A stretch of 58,153 nt of DNA from Rhodobacter sp. (lineage in GTDB: Bacteria > Pseudomonadota > Alphaproteobacteria > Rhodobacterales > Rhodobacteraceae), in contig JADCEL010000015.1 of the NCBI GenBank assembly GCA_020250125.1, forward strand, positions 1 through 58,153, in the 5' to 3' direction. Within the stretch, counting starts at the first letter, position 1, and the number at the start of each line of letters is the position of its first letter. A program made the position numbers and the translations under genes. This document shows positions 1 through 9,620 of this stretch, in pieces. Below the pieces are notes generated by a model that was not told the DNA's origin, searched no databases, and saw nothing but the letters and a program-made list of their open reading frames with translations.

Positions 1-4
1 GCCG

Positions 5-107
5 TTTCACCGCTTCACTGGCAGGGGCCATCGCCCCTGCCCCAGCGCTGCGCCGGGATCAGGACCAGCCGGGGGCCACAGCCCCCGGCCAGCGCCCGAC
101 CCGCCCA
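5..107. repeat. Terminal copy of a dispersed GC-rich repeat
   Basis: This stretch matches the last 104 bases of the window in the same orientation with only scattered mismatches. It contains two perfect stem-loops, GCAGGGGC-loop-GCCCCTGC and CCGGGGGC-loop-GCCCCCGG, each with a 4-base loop. The copies are similar but not identical, so this is a dispersed repeat and not an overlap caused by circularity. No protein family is recognisable in any frame. Confidence 0.8.
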
Positions 108-190
108 TGGCGGGCGCTTCCCGCCCGCCGGGTCGGGCGCTGGCCTGCCGTGTTCCTGGACCGACCGATCTACAGGGCACCGTCCCGCGC

Positions 191-229
191 GGGCGGGGGA
201 AACGCGGGTCGCGTTTCCTGGTCCCGCCC
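191..229. repeat. Dispersed hairpin module, copy 1
   Basis: A nested palindrome: outer arms GGGCGGG/CCCGCCC and inner arms GAAACGCG/CGCGTTTC around GGT. The same design recurs near 15.2 kb and near 58.0 kb. It lies in the gene-free first 327 bases, downstream of the SbtA-like gene. It could act as a bidirectional transcript-stabilising or terminating structure, but that is inference. Nothing else is recognised between the terminal repeat and the first gene. Confidence 0.7.
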
Positions 230-327
230 GGAGGGGCAATCCCTTTCCCCGGATCGGGAAGAGTTTCCCGCAGGCAGGCGGGCCGGCACTTTTCTGGCAC
301 CCTGGAGGTCCCCGCCCGGCCGGGGCG

Positions 328-1320
328 TCAGGGCGACCCCAGCAGCGTCTGCCAGAAGACCGCCATCTGATAGATCAGCGGCACCCCCGCGATCATCATG
401 AAGGGAAAGGTGATTCCCAGCGAAGAGGTCAGATAGATCGCCGGGTTCGCCTGCGGAAAGGTCGCGCGCACCGCAGCAGGCGCGTCGATATAGCTGGCCG
501 AGGCCGCAACCGCCCCCATCACGAAGGCAGAGCCAAGCGGCAGGCCGGCCAGCGTGGCCAGAAACGTGCCGATCGCCCCGTTGATCAGCGACATGGCCAG
601 CCCGAAGCCCAGCATCCGGGGACCCACGGCGGCAAAGCCGCGCAGATGCCGCGCCGCCGTCATGCCCATTTCCAGCATGAACAGCACCAGCACCCCCCGG
701 AACAGATCGACAAAGAATGGCTCGATCCCTGTGAAGTTCTTCTCGCCCACGGCCGCGCCGATGATCAGCCCGCCCCCAAGCAGCACGATGCCGCGCCCGC
801 GCAGGGTTTCCGACAGGATCACCTTCAACCCCCCGGCCTGGCCCGCCCCGGCGCTGCGGCTGATGGCAAGCCTGCCATAAAACAGGGCGACGAGAATCCC
901 GAGTTCCAGCAGCGCCACCAGCCCGGTGACGAACCCGTCCATCGGCGTGCCTGCCCCTTCGGCATAGGTCCGCGCCACCACAAAGGTCACGGAAGACACC
1001 GATCCGTACAGCGCCGCCACCCCCGCCGCATCCGCAATCGGCAAACCGACAATGTGGCGCGCCACCACAAAGGCAAGGCCGGGCAGCAGCAGCACCAGCG
1101 CCAGCGTCAGCAGCAGCGCCCCGCCCAGATTGCCAAGGTCGGACCCGGCCAGTTCCCGCCCGCCCTGAAGCCCGATCGAAAAAAGCAGGAAGATCGCAAA
1201 GATGCGGATCACCGGTTCCGGAATTTCCAGGTCAGATCTGATCAGCGTGGCAATGACACCCAGCAGAAAGGCCAGGGTGACGGGCGAGATCAGATTTTCG
1301 ACAAGCAGCGAGGTTTCCAT
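328..1320 (-). CDS. SbtA-like sodium-dependent bicarbonate transporter family permease
   Basis: A 330-residue, strongly hydrophobic protein with about ten membrane segments and no signal peptide. The opening (SPVTLAFLLGVIATLIRSDL), the FLLFSIGLQGG segment and the late SASYIDAPAAVR motif are those of the SbtA/DUF897 family, whose cyanobacterial members import bicarbonate with sodium. The substrate in a heterotroph is uncertain; small carboxylates are possible. Bicarbonate supply would suit the reductive carboxylation by CcrA encoded about 5 kb away, but that link is inference. The gene is divergent from a LysR gene, the usual layout for LysR control of a neighbouring transporter. Confidence 0.8.
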   Translation of the reverse strand: METSLLVENLISPVTLAFLLGVIATLIRSDLEIPEPVIRIFAIFLLFSIGLQGGRELAGSDLGNLGGALLLTLALVLLLPGLAFVVARHIVGLPIADAAGVAALYGSVSSVTFVVARTYAEGAGTPMDGFVTGLVALLELGILVALFYGRLAISRSAGAGQAGGLKVILSETLRGRGIVLLGGGLIIGAAVGEKNFTGIEPFFVDLFRGVLVLFMLEMGMTAARHLRGFAAVGPRMLGFGLAMSLINGAIGTFLATLAGLPLGSAFVMGAVAASASYIDAPAAVRATFPQANPAIYLTSSLGITFPFMMIAGVPLIYQMAVFWQTLLGSP

Positions 1321-1440
1321 GATGCCCCCTTGGTGGCGGTGTGTGACGCCACCTTCTGCAACCTTGACATTGAAAAGAGAAATGCGAATTTCCTATCCGA
1401 ATAATCTGAAACACAGATGAATTGGCGCGAAGGAACCGCG
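1321..1440. promoter_or_regulatory. Divergent control region between transporter and LysR gene
   Basis: The 120-base intergenic region is AT-richer than its surroundings. It holds the small palindrome GAAAT-GCGA-ATTTC and a GAAGGA ribosome-binding site just before the LysR ATG. LysR proteins typically bind such divergent regions at T-N11-A sites. The precise operator cannot be fixed by eye. Confidence 0.45.
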
Positions 1441-2325
1441 ATGCATGATGTGGACACGGCGTTGCTGCGCACCTTTGTTGCCGTGGCGGAATCGGGCAGC
1501 TTTTCGGGAACCGGCGCATTGATCGGGCGGTCGCAATCGGCGGTTTCGGGCCAGATCCGCAAGCTGGAGCAAACATTCGGGCGCAGGTTGCTGGACCGCA
1601 ACACGCGCAATGTGCGCCTGACCCCGGATGGCGAACGTCTGCTGGTCCATGCCCGCAGACTGATTGCGGCGGCGGATGCCATGCTGGCACGCTTCCGTGC
1701 CGACGATCTGAAGGGCGAAGTGCGCTTTGGCAGCCCCGAAGATTTTGCCTCGGCCTATCTGCCCGACATTCTAAGCGTTTTCGCCGCCGCGCATGAGAAT
1801 GTCCAGCTTCACGTGTCCTGCAAGCTGACGCTGCCGCTGATCGCGGAATTTCTGGCCGGTGACCAGGACCTGATCATCATCAAGCAGGACCCGGCGGAAC
1901 GCCAGGCCGGGTCACAGGCGCTGTGGCGCGAAACCCTGGTCTGGGTTGGCCCGCCCGCAGGTGAGGGGGCGCTTTCCGCCCTGGCAGCGCGGGCGCGCCC
2001 GCTGCCGCTGGTGGTGGCCCCGGCCCCTTGCGTCTATCGCAGCCGCGCCACCCTGGCGCTGGACCGGGCGCATGTTGCCTGGACCGATGTCTTCACCAGC
2101 CCCAGCCATGCCGGCGTTTCGGCGGCGGTCAAGGCGGGGCTGGGGTATGCGGTGATGCCCCGCACCATGGTGCCGCAGGGATTGCAGGTGCTGGGCGCAC
2201 CGCAGGGCTGGCCCCCTCTGGACCCGGCAGAGATTGCCCTGCTGGCGGCCCTCCGCCCCTCCCCTGCGGCTGCGGCCCTGGCAGAATTCATCACCGACCG
2301 CGTCGTGCGGCACCGGGTTGACTGA
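1441..2325 (+). CDS. LysR-family transcriptional regulator
   Basis: 294 residues. The N-terminal winged helix-turn-helix spans roughly residues 4-62 (LLRTFVAVAESGSFS, then RSQSAVSGQIRKLE), typical of LysR. The rest is the effector-binding periplasmic-binding-protein-like fold, ending within the usual 290-310-residue range. I chose the ATG preceded by GAAGGA over an in-frame upstream ATG, because the family normally starts about five residues before the LLRTF motif. It is divergent from the SbtA-like transporter and is probably its regulator and an autoregulator (inference). The effector is unknown. Confidence 0.9.
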   Translation: MHDVDTALLRTFVAVAESGSFSGTGALIGRSQSAVSGQIRKLEQTFGRRLLDRNTRNVRLTPDGERLLVHARRLIAAADAMLARFRADDLKGEVRFGSPEDFASAYLPDILSVFAAAHENVQLHVSCKLTLPLIAEFLAGDQDLIIIKQDPAERQAGSQALWRETLVWVGPPAGEGALSALAARARPLPLVVAPAPCVYRSRATLALDRAHVAWTDVFTSPSHAGVSAAVKAGLGYAVMPRTMVPQGLQVLGAPQGWPPLDPAEIALLAALRPSPAAAALAEFITDRVVRHRVD

Positions 2326-2748
2326 TCATTCGCGCAAATGCCGCGCCCGCGCGCCCCATTCGATTGCGGCGGCATGCAGCCGGTCGATGTTCAATTCGTG
2401 CCGGACCTCCTCCAGCATCCGCAGTTCAATATCCCTCAGCTTGCCGTCCGCAGCCGCCACGTCGCAGGACAGGGCGTAGGCCGTTTCAAACAGGCGTTCG
2501 GGCAGGGCATCGCGGATCAGGCCGAACAGGGCATCCAGCCCGTCTTCTTCCTCGAACAGATCAAAGACGGTCTGCGCCGTGGTGCGGATGCGGTCCGCAT
2601 CATAGCCGGTGAAGATCGGCAGGTGATTGACGATGCGCTGGATCGCCACCAGTTCGGTGGTCCGGATGGTTTCGTCGGAAAACGACACGGCAATCATCAG
2701 CGCCACAAGCGCGTCCTGCGGTGTCAGCGATGACGGGGTATCGGGCAC
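2326..2748 (-). CDS. TerB-like (tellurite resistance B fold) protein
   Basis: 140 residues, soluble and helical, with the acidic TerB-type pattern: DALVALMIAVSFSDETIRTTEL near the start and YALSCDVAAADGKLRDIE near residues 90-110. TerB-like domains are widespread metal-associated helical domains of unclear biochemical role. I chose a GTG start (VPDTPSS) about nine bases after an AAGGA Shine-Dalgarno element; a second GTG two codons upstream is too close to it. The stop abuts the LysR stop tail to tail. Confidence 0.75.
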   Translation of the reverse strand: MPDTPSSLTPQDALVALMIAVSFSDETIRTTELVAIQRIVNHLPIFTGYDADRIRTTAQTVFDLFEEEDGLDALFGLIRDALPERLFETAYALSCDVAAADGKLRDIELRMLEEVRHELNIDRLHAAAIEWGARARHLRE

Positions 2749-2859
2749 GGGCACAGATCCTTGGATATCTTCTTGCCGGTGCAGAATATTGACGGGGAAC
2801 CGCCCCGGCAATAGGACACGGGATGCATCGCGGGCACGGGGCCTGCCGGTGCCACAAGG

Positions 2860-4449
2860 ATGCCACCGATGTCTGCCCTGCGCGATGCCGCGATGAAGTC
2901 GAAAGCCTGGCCTTTTGAAGAGGCCCGCCACCTTCAGGCGCGGTACGCCCGCAAGGACCCGGAAAAAGGCTATGTCCTGTTCGAAACCGGTTATGGCCCC
3001 AGCGGGTTGCCCCATATCGGCACCTTCGGCGAGGTGGCCCGAACCACCATGATCCGCCGCGCGTTTGAGGTGATCAGCGACATCCCCACCCGCCTGATCT
3101 GCTTTTCCGACGATCTGGACGGGATGCGCAAGATCCCGGACAATGTGCCGCAACAGGACATGCTGGCCCTGCACCGCCAGAAGCCGCTGACCGCTGTGCC
3201 CGACCCCTTCGGCGAATATGAAAGCTTCGGCGCGCATAACAACGCCATGTTGCGCCGGTTCCTTGACACTTTCGGCTTTGAATATGAATTCATCTCGGCG
3301 ACCGACTTTTACCGGTCCGGACGGTTCGACGCCACGCTGCTGCTGGCCGCCCAGCGCTATGACGCGATCATGGACGTTATGCTGCCCTCTCTTCGCGAAG
3401 AGCGCCAGCAGACCTATTCCTGCTTCCTGCCGATCCATCCCGAAACCGGCCGCGTGCTTTATGTTCCGATCAGGCATGTCGATGCCGTGGCCGGAACGGT
3501 GACCTTCGATGACGGGGAGGGGCGCGAATGGACCCTGCCCGTGACAGGGGGCCATGTGAAGCTGCAATGGAAGCCCGATTTCGGCGCGCGCTGGGCCGCG
3601 CTGGACGTGGATTTCGAAATGTATGGCAAGGATCATTCCACCAACACGCCGATCTATGACGGTATCTGCGAGATTCTGGGCGGGCGGAAGCCGCAGCATT
3701 TCAGCTATGAGCTGTTCCTGGATGCGAACGGCCAGAAGATTTCGAAATCCAGGGGCAATGGCCTGACGATCGACGAATGGCTGAGCTATGCCGCGACCGA
3801 AAGCCTGTCTTACTTCATGTATCAAAAGCCGAAGACGGCCAAGCGGATGCATTTCGACGTGATCCCGCGCGCGGTGGACGAGTATCACCAGCAGTTAAAG
3901 GCCTATCCCGGCCAGGATGTGGATGCGCAGGTCAACAACCCGGTCTGGCACATTCATGGCGGCAACCCGCCGCCGTCGCATATGGTGGTGTCCTTTGCGA
4001 TGCTGCTCAATCTGGCCAGCGTTGCGGGGGCGGTGGACAAGGCCGGCCTCTGGGGCTTCATCCGCCGCTACGCGCCCGAAGCCACGCCAGAGACGCATCC
4101 CGATCTGGATGCCGCCGCCGGCTTTGCCCTGCGCTATTTCACCGATTTCGTCGCCCCGACGCGCAGCTTCCGCGCACCCGGCGACAGGGAACGCAGCGCC
4201 CTGACCGACCTGCGCCAGCGGCTTGCAGCCTGGACGGGCGGTCTGGATGCCGAAGCCCTGCAGACCATGGTCTTCGCCGTGGGCACCGAGCACGGCTTTG
4301 ATCCGCTGCGCGACTGGTTCACGGCGCTGTACGAGGTGCTGCTGGGGGCCAGCCAGGGCCCGCGCTTTGGCGGCTTCGTGGCGCTTTACGGGGTGGATGA
4401 AACCGTGGCGCTGATCGACCGGGCACTGTCGGGCGCGCTTGCCGCCTGA
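2860..4449 (+). CDS. lysK: Class I lysyl-tRNA synthetase
   Basis: 529 residues. This is the archaeal/spirochete-type class I LysRS, which many alphaproteobacteria use instead of class II LysS. The class I ATP-binding signature appears as HIGT in [13 protein letters not shown], and the KMSKS loop as KISKSRG. The enzyme charges tRNA-Lys in the cytosol. ATG codons occur at residues 1, 4 and 12, so the exact start is uncertain by up to 11 residues. The 3' end overlaps the convergent CHAD gene by about 64 bases. Confidence 0.93.
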   Translation: MPPMSALRDAAMKSKAWPFEEARHLQARYARKDPEKGYVLFETGYGPSGLPHIGTFGEVARTTMIRRAFEVISDIPTRLICFSDDLDGMRKIPDNVPQQDMLALHRQKPLTAVPDPFGEYESFGAHNNAMLRRFLDTFGFEYEFISATDFYRSGRFDATLLLAAQRYDAIMDVMLPSLREERQQTYSCFLPIHPETGRVLYVPIRHVDAVAGTVTFDDGEGREWTLPVTGGHVKLQWKPDFGARWAALDVDFEMYGKDHSTNTPIYDGICEILGGRKPQHFSYELFLDANGQKISKSRGNGLTIDEWLSYAATESLSYFMYQKPKTAKRMHFDVIPRAVDEYHQQLKAYPGQDVDAQVNNPVWHIHGGNPPPSHMVVSFAMLLNLASVAGAVDKAGLWGFIRRYAPEATPETHPDLDAAAGFALRYFTDFVAPTRSFRAPGDRERSALTDLRQRLAAWTGGLDAEALQTMVFAVGTEHGFDPLRDWFTALYEVLLGASQGPRFGGFVALYGVDETVALIDRALSGALAA

Positions 4450-5303
4450 TCGCGCCACAGCAGCCACCAGCGGCACCACAGCTTTGCCATCGCCCCGGGG
4501 TCGCCTGCGAACAGGCGGCTGCCCTCGGGAAAGACACGGGCTTCGATATCCTGCTGCGCCGCCCTGGCCCGCCGGTTGAACAGCGCCTCGGCCCTGCCGG
4601 ACAGCAGATCAGGCGGAAGACGGGCGTGCAGCACGGCGATGTCGTGATGCACGCCCAGGGCTTCGGTCAGGTCCCCGGCGGATTTTGTCAGCGGCACCAT
4701 CGCCTCGGGCCAGATCGGGGCCAGAAGACGCGTCTGGTACCAGAAATCCTTGGCGCGCTTGCGCCAGTCGTGGATCGCGTCAAAGCCGGGGGACCGCGCG
4801 GCATCTTCCATCGCCTGCGCGGCACGGCGGCGCGTTCGCGCCAGGCCCTGCGCCAGAATCCTGTGGTCCTTGCCGGTCAGCGTCCAGCCGTGCACCCGGC
4901 CGTGCATTGCCCGCAGGATTTCCGCCGCTTCCGTCTGATGCGACGGCGCTGGGGGGGCGTCCCGGTCAAGCACCAGCAGGCGGCGCAGCGGCGCCAGCGC
5001 CTTCGGGGTGCCAGGAAACAGCCTGTCAAAGGTCGCAAGGCGCACTTCGGCATCGCGCTGCAGGGCCAGCAACCGGCCCGCGTCGCGCAGGGCGGCGTTC
5101 TCGCGCGCGTGGTCGGGAAAGCTGCCCTGCAGCAGGCGCAACAGCCCGCGCAGCTTCTTGGCGCGCTTGCGCACATCATGGACGGCCTGCGGCGGCAGGC
5201 GGGTGTCGTCCAGCACCGCCAGGGCCGCGCGCAGCTCTTCATCGGCGATGCGCCGCAGCGCCTGCTGGAGACTCGGGTCGTCGGGGGAAAACCGGTAAGC
5301 CAT
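4386..5303 (-). CDS. CHAD-domain protein
   Basis: 305 residues, rich in Arg, Ala and His, almost entirely helical. Two repeats carry the conserved basic CHAD motif: [13 protein letters not shown] near residues 41-53 and [14 protein letters not shown] near 175. CHAD domains bind inorganic polyphosphate and often accompany CYTH phosphatases; no CYTH domain is present here. The protein is probably polyphosphate-granule associated (family knowledge). The C-terminal tail of about 20 residues is antisense to the last codons of lysK. Confidence 0.85.
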   Translation of the reverse strand: MAYRFSPDDPSLQQALRRIADEELRAALAVLDDTRLPPQAVHDVRKRAKKLRGLLRLLQGSFPDHARENAALRDAGRLLALQRDAEVRLATFDRLFPGTPKALAPLRRLLVLDRDAPPAPSHQTEAAEILRAMHGRVHGWTLTGKDHRILAQGLARTRRRAAQAMEDAARSPGFDAIHDWRKRAKDFWYQTRLLAPIWPEAMVPLTKSAGDLTEALGVHHDIAVLHARLPPDLLSGRAEALFNRRARAAQQDIEARVFPEGSRLFAGDPGAMAKLWCRWWLLWRDQAASAPDSARSISATVSSTP

Positions 5304-5415
5304 GCGCCGCTCCTTCGGATCAACATGGGCGCTTTTGCCCTTTGCGGCAAGCGGCCCTTGTTCCGGTGCCGCCGCGCGCTAAACCCTTTGGCATGACCCG
5401 TGGTGGAGGCCGCCG

Positions 5416-5826
5416 ATGCGCCAACTTGTTCTGAGCCTTGTTCTGCTGTGCCTGCCGGTCCTGTCCGCCCGGGCCGATGAGGCGCGAAATCCGGCCATCG
5501 AAACCGTCATCCAGCAGCAGTTTGACGCCTTTCGCGCCGAAGATGTCGGCACGGCTTTTTCCTTTGCCTCGCCCAATATCAAGGGCATGTTCGGCACGCC
5601 CGAGAATTTCGGCAGGATGGTGCGCAATGGCTATCCGATGGTCTGGCGTCCCGCCAAGGTGCAGTTTCTGGACCTGCGCAAGGTGGCAGGCAACCTGTGG
5701 CAGCGGGTGATGGTCACCGATCAGGCGGGCCGCACGCATCTGCTGGATTACCAGATGGTTGAAACCGCCCAGGGCTGGCAGATCAACGGGGTGCAGCTTT
5801 TGCCGCAGGCCGGGGTCGGCGCCTGA
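5416..5826 (+). CDS. DUF4864 exported protein
   Basis: 136 residues with a clear signal peptide (VLSLVLLCLPVLSARADEA; probable cleavage after ARA). The mature part (VIQQQFDAFRAEDVGTAFSFASPNIKGMFGTPENF, shown here only to place the motif at about residues 29-63) matches the DUF4864 family of proteobacterial periplasmic proteins with an SnoaL-like fold. No catalytic residue is evident and the function is unknown. It is divergent from the CHAD gene with about 110 bases between them. Confidence 0.8.
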   Translation: MRQLVLSLVLLCLPVLSARADEARNPAIETVIQQQFDAFRAEDVGTAFSFASPNIKGMFGTPENFGRMVRNGYPMVWRPAKVQFLDLRKVAGNLWQRVMVTDQAGRTHLLDYQMVETAQGWQINGVQLLPQAGVGA

Positions 5827-6215
5827 CCGGGCGCTGAAACGGGCACCGCGCCGGAACGGCCTGCCTGTCACATCGCCGGTCTGGCCGCTGAAGCGCCCGG
5901 TGCCCGGCCAGGCCGCTTCACCTTGTTCTCAGGCCAGTGGCGGACCATGGCTTGGCGTGTGGCCGCACCGGGGGTGCAGGGCGATGCCCGATGCCGGGGT
6001 CTGCGCAAAGCCGGGCAAACCGGTGCTTGCCGGTGGCCGCGCGCCTGCCCGTGCCGAACGGGCGGTGGAGGATTTCCTTGCCACAGCAAACTTGCAATGA
6101 GGGATTGGTGAAGGTTCTGGCCACCGGCGCAGCCACCGCCCCCCGGTACCGGCACGCCGCAGCAGGCGGCCGTCCGGGGGCGTGACGGCCACGGTGGCCA
6201 CGGGCAAGGGGTGCC
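5827..6215. other. Intergenic region without recognised gene
   Basis: About 390 GC-rich bases between convergent genes. Open frames exist but have no conserved-looking segments, sensible start or ribosome-binding site. Several short GC-rich inverted repeats are present. Nothing else is recognised. Confidence 0.6.
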
Positions 6216-7508
6216 TCAGCGCGACCGGCTGGCGTCCAGCGTATCTGCGAAGGTCCGCAGTCCGGTGTGCGGTGCCTGGATCAGCACCGCCATGTTTCCG
6301 GGTTTGTGCGCGTTCTGCAGCATCTTCATATGCGGCACCGGCAGGTCCGCCCAGGGAAAGACTTCGGACATGCAGGGATCAAGCCGGCGTTCGACCATCA
6401 GCTTGTTGGCGGCTGCCGCCTGCTTCAGATGCGCGAAATGCGACCCCTGCAGGCGCTTCTGGTGCATCCACATGTAGCGCACGTCGAAGGTGCAGTTGAA
6501 CCCGGTGGTTCCGGCACAGATCACCACCATGCCGCCCTTCTTGCAGACCAGCGACGAGACCGCAAAGGTCGCCTCGCCCGGATGCTCGAAGACCATATCC
6601 ACATTCACGCCCTTGCCGGTGATGTCCCAGATCGCCTTGCCAAAGCGGCGGGCTTCTTTCAGCCAGTCCGTGTATTCGGGCGTTCCGACCTGCGGCATCT
6701 GGCCCCAGCATCTGAAATCCTTGCGGTTGATCACGCCCCTGGCCCCCAGGCCCATCACGAAATCCCGCTTGTCCTCTTCGCTGATCACCCCGATGGCATT
6801 GGCCCCTGCCGTGTTGATCAGCTGGATCGCATAGGATCCAAGGCCCCCCGAGGCCCCCCAGACCAGCACGTTCTGGCCCGGCTTCAGATCATGCGGCTGA
6901 TGGCCGAACAACATGCGGTAGGCCGTGGCCAGCGTCAGCGTGTAGCAGGCGGATTCTTCCCAGGTCAGGTGCCGGGGGCGCGGCATCAGCTGCTGCGCCT
7001 GAACGCGGGTGAACTGCGCGAATGATCCGTCGTGCGTCTCGTATCCCCAGATCCGCTGGGTGGGCGAAAACATCGGGTCGCCGCCGTTGCATTCTTCGTC
7101 GTCGCCGTCATCCTGGTTGCAGTGGATCACCACCTCGTCGCCGACTTTCCAGCGGCTGACCTTGTCACCCACAGCCCAGACGATCCCGGCGGCATCCGAC
7201 CCCAGCACCGCATAGGGTTGCTTGTGGCCATCGAACACGCTGACGGGCTCGCCAAGGCAGGCCCAGACGCCGTTGTAATTGACGCCCGCCGCCATCACCA
7301 GGACCAGCACCTCATGGCTGTCGATCTGCCATGTCTCCACAACCTCGACCTGCATGGCGCTGTCGGGCTTGCCATGACGCTCGCGCCGGATCGCCCAGGC
7401 GTACATCTGCCGCGGCACATGGCCCAGGGGCGGCATCTCGCCGATTTCGTAAAGGTCCTTCACCGGCGCGTCATAGGCCGCGATTACCGACTGACTGTCC
7501 AGGGCCAT
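6216..7508 (-). CDS. ccrA: Crotonyl-CoA carboxylase/reductase
   Basis: 430 residues, medium-chain dehydrogenase/reductase family. It catalyses NADPH-dependent reductive carboxylation of crotonyl-CoA to ethylmalonyl-CoA, the key step of the ethylmalonyl-CoA pathway for acetyl-CoA assimilation. The N-terminal half holds the CCR-specific stretch YNGVWACLGEPVSVFDGHK, and the Rossmann glycine motif appears as VWGASGGLGSYAIQL near residues 205-220. The ATG lies behind a GGGAGGG element, while the upstream in-frame extension looks non-coding. Ecm, the next enzyme but one in the pathway, lies 2 kb away on the opposite strand. Confidence 0.95.
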   Translation of the reverse strand: MALDSQSVIAAYDAPVKDLYEIGEMPPLGHVPRQMYAWAIRRERHGKPDSAMQVEVVETWQIDSHEVLVLVMAAGVNYNGVWACLGEPVSVFDGHKQPYAVLGSDAAGIVWAVGDKVSRWKVGDEVVIHCNQDDGDDEECNGGDPMFSPTQRIWGYETHDGSFAQFTRVQAQQLMPRPRHLTWEESACYTLTLATAYRMLFGHQPHDLKPGQNVLVWGASGGLGSYAIQLINTAGANAIGVISEEDKRDFVMGLGARGVINRKDFRCWGQMPQVGTPEYTDWLKEARRFGKAIWDITGKGVNVDMVFEHPGEATFAVSSLVCKKGGMVVICAGTTGFNCTFDVRYMWMHQKRLQGSHFAHLKQAAAANKLMVERRLDPCMSEVFPWADLPVPHMKMLQNAHKPGNMAVLIQAPHTGLRTFADTLDASRSR

Positions 7509-7621
7509 CACGGCACCCTCCCCCTTCGACCAATGCCGCGCCGCAGAATCGGCCCGCGCTTTGCCGGGGTTTAGGGGCATCGGCGCAATAATGCAATAGA
7601 TAGCGTCTTGTTTTTGTAATT

Positions 7622-9025
7622 TTATGTCTGCGGCGTTGCAGCAACGCTGTCCGCTGGCCGCAGAAGCTGAAGGATGGACCCGGCATAGAATTGCAGCATG
7701 GCATCCTTTTGGGGAACCGGGCGCAGGGCACCGCCGCTGTCCTCGACAATGCCGCGGGCCATCAGAACCCGCAGGCCTTCGGACATTGTCGCGGCAGCCC
7801 CGCCCTGGGGCAGTTCCAGCGCCGCCCCCATCCCGGCCAGCGCCGCGCTCATCCGGGCGATCCTGTCTTCCAGAACCGCCCTGGGCAGGGGTCCGTCCGC
7901 CAGCGCCGCCGCCACAAGCGGCACCGGCAGGATCGGAACCGATTGCGTGACCCGTGCCATCAGCCGTTCCCCAAGCACTTCGGTCAGCGCCCCGGCCGGC
8001 AGAAACGGCAGTTCTGCCCGAAGCGCCCGCAGGGACAGGGGCGGACCAAACGCGACAGCGGCCGATCCGAAGCCCGGAAAACGGCCGCGCAGCTTGCGCC
8101 ATGCCGTGCGGATCAGGAAACCAAGGATGGACAGCGGCCGCGCCCGGAACCGCCGCACCCCGGTCTGCCCCGCTTCGACCAGCAGCCTGTCCTCGATCAC
8201 CCGGTCATAGGCCAGCCCCACAGGCACGAAAACAACATCCCGTACCGGATCGGCATCATAGCCCGACACGATATAGCCCAGCAGCCCCAGCCGCGCCCTG
8301 CCGACACGCCCGTCAAGCGACAGCCCGCCTTCGGGAAAGATCGCCTGCGTCGCCCCTTCGGCCGAGGCCATCTGCACATATCGCGCCAGAACGCGCCGAT
8401 ACAGGTTCGACCGCGCATTGCGCCGGATGAAATAGGCCCCCGTCGCGCGGATCAGCCCCGACAGCGGCCAAAGGCGCGCCCATTCGCCCACGGCATAGGA
8501 AATGGCCGACCGTTCTGCCACCAGCCAGGTGACCAGAACGTAATCCATGTTGCTGCGGTGGTTCATCACGAAAACCACGGTTGCCGTCCGGTCAATCCTG
8601 GCAATTTCGTCATCCACCCGGCCAAGGCGCACCGAATAGAACAGCTTGCTCAGCCAATGCGCCGCCCGGATCGCAAACCCGAAGTAGACCGTCGCGGAAA
8701 AGCTGGGAACGATCTCGCCCGCATAGGCCCGCGCCTTCTGAAAGGCCACGCTTTCAGGGATGCCGGTCTCCTTCGCATGGTCGACGACGGCTTCCATCAC
8801 CTTCGGATCGTAGCTGAGCCGCACGATCATGTCCTGCCGCGCCATCAGCTTGAACGGTTCCAGCGGCCGTTCAAGACGGGAATTCACCTGGGCGATGACC
8901 CGTTCCATCCGGCGGCGGAAAAACCAGCGCACCGACGGAAACAGAAAGTGCGACAGAAACGCGATCAGCGCAAAGCCGAGAATCAGCAGAAGCAACCAGA
9001 GGGGAACCGCAACGGTCTGGGTCAT
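7622..9025 (-). CDS. Lysophospholipid acyltransferase-like (PlsB/PlsC superfamily) protein
   Basis: 467 residues. An N-terminal membrane helix (LWLLLLILGFALIAFLSHFL) is followed by an LPLAT domain with the HX4D catalytic motif as NHRSNMD and the acceptor-binding motif as FPEGG. The length and C-terminal extension are more PlsB-like than PlsC-like. It probably acylates glycerol-3-phosphate or lysophosphatidate at the inner membrane. The start is the internal ATG (MTQTVAV) directly before the membrane helix. It lies about 110 bases upstream of ccrA on the same strand; the gap holds an AT-rich stretch that may carry the ccrA promoter. Confidence 0.8.
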   Translation of the reverse strand: MTQTVAVPLWLLLLILGFALIAFLSHFLFPSVRWFFRRRMERVIAQVNSRLERPLEPFKLMARQDMIVRLSYDPKVMEAVVDHAKETGIPESVAFQKARAYAGEIVPSFSATVYFGFAIRAAHWLSKLFYSVRLGRVDDEIARIDRTATVVFVMNHRSNMDYVLVTWLVAERSAISYAVGEWARLWPLSGLIRATGAYFIRRNARSNLYRRVLARYVQMASAEGATQAIFPEGGLSLDGRVGRARLGLLGYIVSGYDADPVRDVVFVPVGLAYDRVIEDRLLVEAGQTGVRRFRARPLSILGFLIRTAWRKLRGRFPGFGSAAVAFGPPLSLRALRAELPFLPAGALTEVLGERLMARVTQSVPILPVPLVAAALADGPLPRAVLEDRIARMSAALAGMGAALELPQGGAAATMSEGLRVLMARGIVEDSGGALRPVPQKDAMLQFYAGSILQLLRPADSVAATPQT

Positions 9026-9086
9026 TGGTGCAGACTTGCACGGCACCGGCCGGGCTGCCAAGCCCCCGGACCGTTCAGGTCAGACG

Positions 9087-9419
9087 TCATTCACTGTAGT
9101 GGTAGTCGCCAATCTCGCAGACATTGACATTGTCGTGCTGAATCTCTGTTCCGTCTTCGAAGACGGCAAGGAAGTCGAACTCGCAGTAGCCGAAGGAGTT
9201 GTCGAAGTTCAGATTCATGGCGCTGCCCGATGGCAGGGTGGACGATCCCATCACATCGCTCCCCCATGTGGTCGATCCGGAGTTTGTGCTGTAAAACCGG
9301 TACAGGGTGACGCCCGTGTCATTGTCGATGCGCAGATTGCGGTCCTGGGCACTGGCAAGGGTGGCGGCGGTGGCTGCTATCAAAAGCGCAGCGATACGGA
9401 ATATGGCCTTTGTCGACAT
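9087..9419 (-). CDS. Small exported protein of unknown function
   Basis: 110 residues with a signal peptide (AALLIAATAATLASAQD, cleavage after ASA). The mature protein is an about 85-residue beta-rich domain: a DNDTGVTLYRFYSTNSG opening, the DVMG..LPSGSAMNLNFD centre, two Cys (GYCEFDF and NVCEIG) that could form a disulfide, and an acidic tail. Similar small proteins are common in Rhodobacterales and are often mislabelled as argininosuccinate lyase. The function is unknown. The ATG was chosen because the signal peptide begins there. Confidence 0.75.
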   Translation of the reverse strand: MSTKAIFRIAALLIAATAATLASAQDRNLRIDNDTGVTLYRFYSTNSGSTTWGSDVMGSSTLPSGSAMNLNFDNSFGYCEFDFLAVFEDGTEIQHDNVNVCEIGDYHYSE

Positions 9420-9620
9420 AAGTCCCTCGTTGCAAGATTTGCGCGCCTTGGCTCCGTGGCACTGAATCAGCTGCACCGTGATCGGCGGTGCGATCAACGG
9501 GTTTTTTGCAGGGATCGCCAGGGCCAGCCTTGCCGCAACGCAGCGAATTGACGGGATACAATCTGTCGTCTATGCACAGTGGCGTGCAAGATTATTACCA
9601 GGCAGACCCCGGAGCCCGTC

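Noticed and set aside
2326..3888. Long 520-residue minus-strand frame across lysK
   Set aside because: Only its last 140 residues (TerB-like) are coding; the rest is antisense to lysK with low-complexity composition.
7509..8102. N-terminal extension of ccrA to an upstream start
   Set aside because: The extension is antisense to the acyltransferase end, low-complexity, and the CcrA N-terminus is at MALDSQSV.
9420..9620. Cobalamin riboswitch before ecm
   Set aside because: The region is short and no B12-box-like conserved core could be found.
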